DNA of 22,372 bases from an uncultured Bacilli bacterium (lineage in GTDB: Bacteria; Bacillota_I; Bacilli_A; RF39; UBA660). The notes below the pieces were generated by a model that was not told where the DNA came from, ran no database searches, and saw nothing but the letters and a program-made list of their open reading frames with translations. Below, in pieces: positions 15,971 through 22,372 of the stretch. Where the stretch lies: contig CANQVY010000004.1 in assembly GCA_947627405.1 (NCBI GenBank), positions 1 through 22,372 of the forward strand, given 5' to 3'. Numbering within the stretch: position 1 is the stretch's first letter; every line of letters begins with the position of its first letter. Both the position numbers and the translations under genes were made by a program.

Positions 15971-17092
15971 ATGAGAAAATTAAATATTGTTATTTTTTCT
16001 TCAGGTATTAGCGAAAAATCAGGTACTTTAAATAATATTATTAAAGGTTTAAAAAATAAAAACTATAATTGTTTCTGTTGGAGGGATTTGTTTAAAGATG
16101 CAAATAATAGTGATAATATAGCTTTGCTTCCAATCCTTATAAAAAAAATCCCAACATTTGATTTTGCTGTTTTAATATGCGAAGGGCATGATACAACTAC
16201 CATTTTTAGAGAAAACCAATATATCTCTGTTCCATCTATGAGAGATAATGTCTTATTTGAAATAGGATTATGTTCAATGGCATTAGGTCTTCCACGTGTT
16301 ATACTTTTAACTGATGATATAGTCCATTTGCCTGATGATTTAACTGGCGTTAATGGTAAAATAGCTTTAAAACATATAATTTTTAATAACAACAATAATA
16401 ATCTAAGCAAAATTATAGATAATATTGATAATCATATTCAAAATTATAAAGATAATTATAATTACGGATCTGTTATTGATGATATAGATGACTATATAAA
16501 CATAAATAGAAAATATATATCTCCTGTTGTTATAGGTGCAGCAACATCTATTGCAATAGGATATGCTAATAATTTTATAATTCGTTTGTTAGAACATATT
16601 ACAGATGGCTTTTTAAATAATGATAACAAATTAATTAAATTTTCCAAAGAAAATATTTTTCTACATATAGTTATCCCTGAATACTATAATGAAAAAGTTA
16701 TTGAAAGAGCTAAAAATATTCAAAACAATTTAAATAAAGCTACATTGACTACTACTAGACATAGAGAGCTCAATTTTAACTATAAAATATTTGATAATAA
16801 ATTGCATATTTATGATTATCCTACATCTTTAGTTACTTCTTATAGCACAGCTAAGATGATCTTAAATATTGAAGCTGATGATGGCGTTGATATAAATGCT
16901 GAAGATAGATTTAACGCCAAAGAATTAGATTTATTTGAAGCCACTTTAAAAAATTTATTGCAAAAAGATTATATTATTGATGTAATCGATTTATATTATA
17001 AAAATATTTCTCAAAAAACTAAAAAGCAGATAATTGACACCGTATGTTATATATTGGATAATAATTTTATAATTGAAAAAAATGATTATTAG
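15971..17092 (+). CDS. TIR-STING fusion protein (cyclic-dinucleotide-gated NADase candidate)
   Basis: This protein of 373 aa joins an N-terminal CAP12-type TIR-like domain (about residues 1-137) to a C-terminal prokaryotic STING domain (about 182-345). The TIR shows IVIFSSG at strand 1, DFAVLICEGHD, and MRDNVLFEIGLCSMALG, where E97 is the expected catalytic Glu of NAD+-cleaving TIRs. The STING part shows SIAIGYANNFIIRLLEH, IVIPEYY, TTTRHREL and YDYPTSL (281-287), the family's characteristic blocks. An Asn-rich linker includes six Asn in a row. In CBASS, STING binds c-di-GMP, forms filaments and activates the TIR to deplete NAD+. I prefer the ATG at 15971, preceded by GGATGGTGA; an ATG at 15956 lacks a ribosome binding site. 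No CD-NTase gene is in the window. It is coupled to the RyR gene. Confidence 0.88.
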   Translation: MRKLNIVIFSSGISEKSGTLNNIIKGLKNKNYNCFCWRDLFKDANNSDNIALLPILIKKIPTFDFAVLICEGHDTTTIFRENQYISVPSMRDNVLFEIGLCSMALGLPRVILLTDDIVHLPDDLTGVNGKIALKHIIFNNNNNNLSKIIDNIDNHIQNYKDNYNYGSVIDDIDDYININRKYISPVVIGAATSIAIGYANNFIIRLLEHITDGFLNNDNKLIKFSKENIFLHIVIPEYYNEKVIERAKNIQNNLNKATLTTTRHRELNFNYKIFDNKLHIYDYPTSLVTSYSTAKMILNIEADDGVDINAEDRFNAKELDLFEATLKNLLQKDYIIDVIDLYYKNISQKTKKQIIDTVCYILDNNFIIEKNDY

Positions 17093-17102
17093 GAGGTATA
17101 GT

Positions 17103-18923
17103 ATGAATTGGTTTTGCTTATTATTAGCAATTGTTATTTTATTAATTACTTTATATTTAATTAAAATTAATTTTAATAAATTTAGAAAACAGATTACAAT
17201 AGTATTATTTAGTTTATTACTTACACTTTTTGTTTTAATATTTCCTTTAATAAGTACTCATAGTTTTATATCTAAAGTTGTTACAAGTATTATTTATACG
17301 ATTCAAGCTATTGGTTTTAATCAAAATTTAGATATAGTAAATAATATAGAAATTAGTTATATGTATGAGTGGATTTATATTATTTTGATTTATATTCTAT
17401 TTTTCCTTATTCCTTTAACAACGGCAACTTTTTTCTTATCATTAATTGAAAGTATCATGTCAAGATTAAGATTGTTTTTTACTAATAAACGAAAGCTTTA
17501 TATTTTTTCAGACTTAAATGAAAAAACAGTTTCTATAGCTTCAAAGTTAGCTAATATAAATTCTATAATTATATTTATATATTATGACGATATAATAGAT
17601 GATATATTACTTAAAAAAATTAAAGATATTAATGCTATAAAAATATATTATAAGACGAATATAAAATTAAGAAATTTTATGAATCGCGATGTAGAATTTT
17701 ATCTATTTTCATCAGATATTAGTAAAAACTTAGATGATTCAATCGAAATTATAAATAATTATAAAAATAAAGCTAAATTATTTAAAATGTTTACCTTAGT
17801 TGACAGTGATACTAATACTACTATCTTAGATTCAATGGATAAAGGAAATATACGTCTTAATATTATTAATGAAAATGAACGAATTGTATATCAATTATTA
17901 GAAAAAACTCCATTGTATTTATCATCGTTTTCTAATAAAATTTCTGTTTTATTAATTTCTAACGATAAAATAGGTATTGATTTTCTTAAGGCTATAACTT
18001 GGTGTGGACAATTAATTGATTATAAATTAGAAATAACCATGTTGAGTAATAATGCTGAAGCTATAAAAGATTACATTTCTATTAATTGTCCTGAAATGCT
18101 AAGTAATTATAATTATACATTTATCAATGGTAATTTATATAAAGTTGATTCTATAATAAAATTAAATAAAATAAAAGATATTAATTATGTAATAATAGCT
18201 ACTAGTGATGATAATTTAAATATAGAATATAGTTTGTTTTTAAGAAAATATTTTTTAAAGCGCGACACTACTAATTATCAAGATTCTCCTGTTATCAATG
18301 TTATGGTTAAAAATGATCTTCTAAGCAAACAAGTGGATTTATTAAAAAATGAAAAAAATAATAATTATCATTTAAATGCATTTGGTAGTATAAAAAATAC
18401 TTATTGCAATAATTATATTATTGATTCAAATTTAGAAAGATTAGCTAGAAATGTGCATTTGGCATATGATTTAACAGATGATCCTATTGATATTAAATTA
18501 AAAAGATTTTATGAAAAAGAATATAATGTAAGATCTTCTAGAGCTATGGCGCTGCATCTTAAATATAAGATATATTCTATTTTGAAAGAAGATTATTCAA
18601 AAGATGATAAAAAAAATATTTTATTGTTTAAGGAAAAAATAAAAGACAAAAAAATTTTTGACAAATTAGCACGAAATGAACATGATAGGTGGATGGCATA
18701 TTTAAGAACGAATGGATATACGTATATTGATGCTTATGAAGTTAAAAAGTATAAAGAAAAAACCAATAGTCATATTCATTATTTAGCTAAATTACATCCA
18801 TGTCTAGCTCCATTTGATGAATTAAAAAATATAGCTAAAATTATTAAAAAGGAAGATATTATAACTTCTGATGGTGAAATAATTAAAAAAATGGTTGATA
18901 TAATGCTTGAAGATAAAGATTGA
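17103..18923 (+). CDS. Membrane protein with TrkA-N-like and RyR domains
   Basis: This 606-aa protein starts at the ATG at 17103, 6 nt after a perfect AGGAGG (17091-17096) that overlaps the TIR-STING stop. An upstream ATG at 17073 would overlap that gene and lacks this site. Order: membrane helices at about 2-22, 31-50 and 89-114, with a partly hydrophobic stretch at 54-72; a Rossmann-like unit from KLYIFSDLNE (131-140); a second from ISVLLISNDKIG (280-291); and a C-terminal RyR domain. RyR hallmarks are LARNVH (447-452), LARNEHDRW (522-530) and KLHPCLAPFDEL (563-574). TrkA-N domains bind NAD(H)-type ligands and gate K+ channels. RyR domains have been proposed as nucleotide-ligand sensors. 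I infer a membrane effector or sensor working with TIR-STING. The glycine-rich loop is poor in both Rossmann units, so NAD binding is uncertain. Confidence 0.82.
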   Translation: MNWFCLLLAIVILLITLYLIKINFNKFRKQITIVLFSLLLTLFVLIFPLISTHSFISKVVTSIIYTIQAIGFNQNLDIVNNIEISYMYEWIYIILIYILFFLIPLTTATFFLSLIESIMSRLRLFFTNKRKLYIFSDLNEKTVSIASKLANINSIIIFIYYDDIIDDILLKKIKDINAIKIYYKTNIKLRNFMNRDVEFYLFSSDISKNLDDSIEIINNYKNKAKLFKMFTLVDSDTNTTILDSMDKGNIRLNIINENERIVYQLLEKTPLYLSSFSNKISVLLISNDKIGIDFLKAITWCGQLIDYKLEITMLSNNAEAIKDYISINCPEMLSNYNYTFINGNLYKVDSIIKLNKIKDINYVIIATSDDNLNIEYSLFLRKYFLKRDTTNYQDSPVINVMVKNDLLSKQVDLLKNEKNNNYHLNAFGSIKNTYCNNYIIDSNLERLARNVHLAYDLTDDPIDIKLKRFYEKEYNVRSSRAMALHLKYKIYSILKEDYSKDDKKNILLFKEKIKDKKIFDKLARNEHDRWMAYLRTNGYTYIDAYEVKKYKEKTNSHIHYLAKLHPCLAPFDELKNIAKIIKKEDIITSDGEIIKKMVDIMLEDKD

Positions 18924-19015
18924 TAAATACTTTTACATATTCATTGAATGTGGTTATCTAAAAATTTTTTTTCAAAAAAATGAGGAAAATTACAAAATTC
19001 ATTCACCTTTTAATA

Positions 19016-19261
19016 TTATTTTGCAACACTCTCGATTGCTTGTAACTCAAATCTGTACTTTTGTTGCACATCAGGATATTTGTTGTGATCAACTTCACTT
19101 AAAAACATTTCAATAGGTCTAATCCAAAGACTACCATCTCCATATAATCTTCTATAAACTACATATTTTTCTTTTGTTTCAGAATGATTTGCTATATCAA
19201 CCACTAAATAGTAATCTCCTTTAAAATGCTTATAAATCCCATTTATCTTTAACTCATTCAT
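19016..19261 (-). CDS. DUF1653 domain-containing protein
   Basis: This small protein of 81 aa carries the DUF1653 pattern: GIYKHFKGDYYLVVDIA, HSETKEKYVVYRRLYGD, LWIRPIEMF and a final RFE. The family is common in bacteria and its function is unknown; size and shape suggest a small beta-barrel-like domain. I choose the ATG at 19261, with GAGGT 6 nt upstream, over an in-frame start 18 codons earlier that has no ribosome binding site. It converges on the TIR-STING operon, with 92 bp between the two stops and no obvious terminator there. Confidence 0.85.
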   Translation of the reverse strand: MNELKINGIYKHFKGDYYLVVDIANHSETKEKYVVYRRLYGDGSLWIRPIEMFLSEVDHNKYPDVQQKYRFELQAIESVAK

Positions 19262-19340
19262 AATATACCTCATTTCACTAACTTTTTTAATTTTTGTGGC
19301 ATTTTGGATGTTCAATCGCTCCTAGCCCTTATAAAACTTA

Positions 19341-19517
19341 CTACTTTCCACAACAATTTTTGTATTTCGTACCAGATTCACAAGACCCTTTGTATGGAGA
19401 AGTTTGGGAGCATTTTGAAGTACTTAGCTCGTTAATTCGGCTTTTGGTTGCACTTAGAAGCAATCTATAGCACTCGATACACCTAGCAGAACTATCTAAA
19501 AACTTATCTAATCTTTT
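19341..19517 (-). pseudogene. SEC-C motif gene fragment 1
   Basis: A 58-codon open stretch without an ATG ends in GSCESGTKYKNCCGK then TAG. This is a SEC-C zinc motif, normally CxCxSGxxxxxCC; here the first Cys is replaced (GSCESG). Upstream it reads SSARCIECYRLLLSA and stops at a TAG at 19518. It looks like the 3' end of a broken gene. SEC-C tails occur in SecA and many small bacterial proteins. Confidence 0.6.
19494..19512. repeat. Short direct repeat, copy 1 (with 20221-20238)
   Basis: This 19-nt A+T-rich word recurs 727 bp away at 20221-20238 with a single A fewer. The copies flank the histidine phosphatase gene. This copy lies inside SEC-C fragment 1. Confidence 0.5.
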
Positions 19518-19551
19518 CTATTTATAAATTTTTACAATTTTTATGTATTAG

Positions 19552-20190
19552 CTATTTTATGTTTTTAATATCCAATAAATTATTATTATGATCGAAAATC
19601 AATTTAAATGTTTCACAATAATCCCATTTACCATCAAAAAATTCTGTACCATGATATTTATATGGGCCTAAGTAAGATATTTCACACCACTTACTAAACA
19701 AAGAAGATAGTGCTGTGGAATGTCCAATTATTAATATTTTTTGATTTTTACAATTTTTCAATATTTCATCAAGAGCTTTTTCTTCTCTTAAAATTACTTC
19801 ATTAATAGATTCACCATTTCCTAATTTATAATCAAAATTATCAAACTGTTTTTTTTCAAAATCACTTGGCAATTCATTCCAATTATTTATCCCAAATTTT
19901 CTTTCGTTAAATGCCTCATTAATTTTAATTTTATCATTTGTAAAATATTTTGCTGTAGAAACTGACCTAACATAGTTAGAAGAAAAAACAAAATCAAAAT
20001 TTTTAAACTCATCTAAAAGGCTCTTTTGCTTTGCTATGTTCTCTCCATTAACTGTTAAAACCCATTTTTCATTTTGCACCTGCAATGAATCATTATTGCT
20101 AACATTTTGTGGTTTTAATGGTTCTGAATGTCTCATAAAATATATTGTTGTCGTAATATCACCTCTTATATAAATTATAGCATATCGCAT
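19552..20190 (-). CDS. Histidine phosphatase (phosphoglycerate mutase-like) family protein
   Basis: The core has the branch-1 histidine phosphatase signature: MRHSE with the phospho-accepting His, FSSNYVRSVSTA with a phosphate-binding Arg, an acidic ERKFG segment and the second catalytic His in IGHSTALS. These enzymes remove phosphate from small metabolites or proteins; the substrate is unknown. The start is unclear. ATGs at 20190 and 20214 have no ribosome binding site. AGAGGTGAT (20166-20158) directly precedes an ATT at 20157 that would begin the protein as MTTTIYFMRHSE, the natural family start. I list the ATG at 20190 as the conservative choice. Confidence 0.82.
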   Translation of the reverse strand: MRYAIIYIRGDITTTIYFMRHSEPLKPQNVSNNDSLQVQNEKWVLTVNGENIAKQKSLLDEFKNFDFVFSSNYVRSVSTAKYFTNDKIKINEAFNERKFGINNWNELPSDFEKKQFDNFDYKLGNGESINEVILREEKALDEILKNCKNQKILIIGHSTALSSLFSKWCEISYLGPYKYHGTEFFDGKWDYCETFKLIFDHNNNLLDIKNIK

Positions 20191-20220
20191 TTTAATTTTT
20201 ATTTTAACATCCAAAAATTT

Positions 20221-20238
20221 ATCTAAAACTTATCTAAT
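20221..20238. repeat. Short direct repeat, copy 2 (with 19494-19512)
   Basis: This copy matches 19494-19512 apart from one missing A and lies just upstream of the histidine phosphatase reading frame. It may mark an old duplication or insertion junction; a chance match in A+T-rich DNA is not excluded. Confidence 0.5.
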
Positions 20239-20319
20239 TGCTATTTTTTATTAAAAAATACCTAAAAAATGTAATGAGAAAAAATATCACAATTCCTTTG
20301 TTTATAGAGACTTATGAGA

Positions 20320-20421
20320 TTATTTTCCACAACATTGTTTATATTTACGTCCACTTTCACAAGTTGAACATATTCCAGTATTTATAGTATTTGTGTTATT
20401 ATTGTTACTATAAATACTTTT
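20320..20421 (-). pseudogene. SEC-C motif gene fragment 2
   Basis: A minus-strand open stretch of 33 codons without a start codon ends in GICSTCESGRKYKQCCGK then TAA, a near-complete SEC-C zinc motif (C-x2-C, then CC). Just upstream, in a different frame, KRMQAMFADEK can be read, so a frameshift may have broken the gene. The tail closely resembles fragment 1, which lies about 1 kb away on the same strand. Confidence 0.6.
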
Positions 20422-20488
20422 TCATCTGCAAACATTGCTTGCATCCGTTTACTAAAATAATTATATCAGTTTTTATAATAAATACAAC

Positions 20489-22129
20489 TTATTTTTTGTT
20501 TTGATTTAACAATTCAACTTCTTCGCTTATTTTTGATTTATCATATCTTTCATATAATGGTTTAATATCTTTACTTAATAAAATATTTGAAATAGTCTTG
20601 TATTCCCAATTTGATACTTTGTTATTCAAATACTTCTCTACTTTTTCACAAGAAAAAGGTAAATATGGTTTTAATAAAGTATTAACATTAAAAATAATAT
20701 TTACACAATTAAATAATACATTATTACACTTATTTATATCAGTTTTAGCAAGAACCCATGGCTGTTTTTCATCAAAATATTTGTTAGCAAAACTAATAAA
20801 ATCAAAAATTTTATTAATTCCCTCCTTTACATCTCCATTATCAATGTTGCATCCTACTTCTTCAAATAAAACTTTTATTTTTTCTTCTATTTCTTTTTCA
20901 ACAATAGAATCTTTTAAATTTCCATCAAAAGATTTATTTACAAACAACAATGTTCTATTTATAAAGTTACCCCATTTACCTAATAATTCTCCATTAATAG
21001 AATTGATAAAATCATTCCAGGTAAAGTTAAAATCTCTTTTTGCAGGATCATTAACTGAAAAATAATATCTTATAGCATCGGCAGGAAATCTTTCTAATAA
21101 ATCTCTTATTGATATATAATTGCCTTTACTTTTTGATAGTTTTTCTCCCTCAATAGTAATATATTCATCAGAAACTATCTTGTCTGGTAATTTATAATTT
21201 TCCTTTGTTCCTAATAACAAAGATGGAAAAATAACAGTATGGAATGGAATATTGTCTTTGGCGTGTACTAAATAAATTTTATTATCCTTATCTTGTTTCC
21301 AAAAATTTTCCCAATTAAGATTATTTTGTTCACAATATTTTTTACTGGCAGTAACATATCCCCAAACATTTTCAAACCAACCATAAATTTTTTTATCTTC
21401 ATATCCTTTTATAGGAATATCAATTCCCCAATTAAGACTACGAGAAGCACATCTATCAGGTACGCCTTCATTTAAATATCTTTCAGTAAATAAAACTGCA
21501 TTTTCTCTCCAATTATACTTATTTAAATTAACTAAATCTCTTAAACTATCTTGAAACTTTGATAAAGAAAAATATAAATTTTTAGTTTTTTTAATACTAG
21601 TTGGATTGCCACAAATAGCACATTTTGTTTCTTTAACATTATTAATTCCTAAAAGACTACCACATTTTTCACATTCATCACCTTTAATATCTGCACCACA
21701 TTTTGGACAAATACCAATAATATAACGATCAGCTAAAAACAAATTACAGTGTTCACAATATAGTTGTTCTTCTTCCTTTTCATAAAGATAACCATAGTCA
21801 TAATATTTCTTAAATTGTTCTTTTACAAAATCTTTATGATACGGATCATCAGTTCTATTATATAAATCAAAACTAAAACCTAAATCCTTAAAGTCTTTTG
21901 AAAAGTTTTCGTGACAAATATCAACTATTTCTTTTGCTGGTTTCTTTTCTTGTAATGCTTTAACATCTATTGGAGTACCATGGCAATCACTTCCAGATAC
22001 TAAAACTACATTATTCCCTTTTAATCTATGATATCTTGCAATAACATCTCCCGGCAAACTACTTGCTGCATGACCTATATGCAAATCTCCATTTGCAAAA
22101 GGCCAACTAATTCCTATTAATATATTCAT
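20489..22129 (-). CDS. metG: Methionyl-tRNA synthetase
   Basis: This 546-aa class I synthetase charges tRNA-Met. The HIGH signature is at residues 17-20 in PFANGDLHIGH, and the KMSKS loop appears as KLSKS at 330-334. The zinc insert has four CxxC knuckles (C125/128, C141/144, C153/156, C170/173). That is the two-zinc arrangement of E. coli and archaeal MetRS rather than the single-knuckle Bacillus subtilis type. It ends after the anticodon-binding helical domain and lacks the C-terminal tRNA-binding domain seen in longer MetRS. GGAAGGG precedes the ATG. Expression is controlled by the T-box leader upstream. A second, housekeeping metG elsewhere in the genome is possible. Confidence 0.96.
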   Translation of the reverse strand: MNILIGISWPFANGDLHIGHAASSLPGDVIARYHRLKGNNVVLVSGSDCHGTPIDVKALQEKKPAKEIVDICHENFSKDFKDLGFSFDLYNRTDDPYHKDFVKEQFKKYYDYGYLYEKEEEQLYCEHCNLFLADRYIIGICPKCGADIKGDECEKCGSLLGINNVKETKCAICGNPTSIKKTKNLYFSLSKFQDSLRDLVNLNKYNWRENAVLFTERYLNEGVPDRCASRSLNWGIDIPIKGYEDKKIYGWFENVWGYVTASKKYCEQNNLNWENFWKQDKDNKIYLVHAKDNIPFHTVIFPSLLLGTKENYKLPDKIVSDEYITIEGEKLSKSKGNYISIRDLLERFPADAIRYYFSVNDPAKRDFNFTWNDFINSINGELLGKWGNFINRTLLFVNKSFDGNLKDSIVEKEIEEKIKVLFEEVGCNIDNGDVKEGINKIFDFISFANKYFDEKQPWVLAKTDINKCNNVLFNCVNIIFNVNTLLKPYLPFSCEKVEKYLNNKVSNWEYKTISNILLSKDIKPLYERYDKSKISEEVELLNQNKK

Positions 22130-22372
22130 TTTAATCCCTTCCTTTCAAATAAAAAACCTCTTAGGAATATTATTCCTAAGAGGTGAATATATCACGTTAC
22201 CACTCTTGTTTCATTAGTACATTACTGCACTAATCTCATTAACCTACTTATGTCTTAGCATAGTTATAGGTCTGTGCTATAACAGGCACACCTGTAATGA
22301 CTTACTTAATTTCAGTCAATCACCCTTGAGGGCCATGTTCGAAAAATCATTACATCCTCATTTTCACCTAAC
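22130..22372 (-). promoter_or_regulatory. T-box riboswitch leader of metG (continues beyond window)
   Basis: The minus strand carries the T-box sequence AACAAGAGTGGTAACG (22210-22195), just before a 12-bp terminator stem and T-run. Its TGGT can pair with the uncharged ACCA end of a tRNA with discriminator A, as tRNA-Met has. Upstream are a stem III-like hairpin (ATTAGT...ACTAAT), and a stem I candidate closed by GTAATGA/TCATTAC with an apical GGTGATTGACTGAA. Uncharged tRNA-Met would favour the antiterminator and switch on metG. I could not assign the specifier codon with confidence. The promoter is outside the window. Confidence 0.9.
22151..22183 (-). terminator. T-box-controlled terminator of the metG leader
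   Basis: A perfect 12-bp stem pairs CCTCTTAGGAAT (22157-22168) with its complement at 22172-22183 across a 3-nt loop. It is followed on the minus strand by six T. The 5' part of the stem would be sequestered in the T-box antiterminator. Confidence 0.93.

Noticed and set aside
17073..17102. Longer N-terminus of the RyR protein overlapping TIR-STING
   Set aside because: The perfect AGGAGG at 17091-17096 serves the ATG at 17103; the longer version adds a basic segment without its own site.
15971..18923. Ordinary CBASS operon
   Set aside because: No CD-NTase, Cap2/Cap3 or other CBASS gene is visible on either side within the window.
18907..19116. Short plus-strand frame after the RyR gene
   Set aside because: It overlaps the RyR 3' end and runs antisense through the DUF1653 gene; it has no protein-like features.
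20598..21065. 155-codon plus-strand frame opposite metG
   Set aside because: It is antisense to a clear MetRS gene, with no ribosome binding site or recognisable domain.

Overview
The window is very A+T-rich bacterial DNA with Shine-Dalgarno sites, Rho-independent terminators, a T-box leader, FtsEX with an adjacent secreted peptidase, YitT proteins and a sortase-like anchor. This points to a low-GC Bacillota (Firmicutes), perhaps a Bacilli, Erysipelotrichia or RF39-like gut lineage. TGA is used as a stop and prfB is present, so the code is the standard one. No rRNA, tRNA, CRISPR array or transposase was seen.

Region 1 (1-3.8 kb): the 3' end of a LysM protein on the plus strand, then minus-strand genes for a frameshifted small ORF, an unrecognised protein with a weak CheD-like look, an MBL-fold hydrolase, a DUF362 protein and a cation diffusion facilitator.

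Region 2 (3.8-9.6 kb): a tight minus-strand core operon. It runs prfB (with an intact programmed +1 frameshift), two tandem yitT paralogues, ftsE, ftsX and a secreted coiled-coil M23 peptidase of the PcsB/EnvC type. Overlapping stop/start codons link most of these genes. A promoter is visible upstream of prfB and a strong hairpin terminator follows the peptidase.

Region 3 (9.6-15.8 kb): single minus-strand genes. They are a sortase-anchored beta-helix surface protein, a YjbR/MmcQ-EVE fusion, a MATE exporter behind an attenuator-like hairpin with a tiny upstream ORF, and an NPP/alkaline-phosphatase-family enzyme.

Region 4 (15.88-18.92 kb): the most interesting part, a two-gene plus-strand operon. 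The first gene encodes a TIR domain fused to a prokaryotic STING domain. The second, 10 bases later behind a perfect AGGAGG, encodes a membrane protein with two TrkA-N-like Rossmann domains and a C-terminal ryanodine-receptor (RyR) repeat domain. No CD-NTase cyclase lies within several kb on either side, so this does not look like ordinary CBASS. It may be a cyclase-less STING system, possibly a Thoeris-like relay in which STING gates a TIR NADase and a membrane protein senses the ADP-ribose-type product. The divergent neighbour belongs to the enzyme superfamily that includes ENPP1, which degrades cGAMP in animals; that link is speculative.

Region 5 (18.9-22.4 kb): a DUF1653 protein, a histidine phosphatase, two orphan SEC-C zinc-motif gene fragments, and a methionyl-tRNA synthetase gene preceded by a T-box riboswitch that runs to the window edge.
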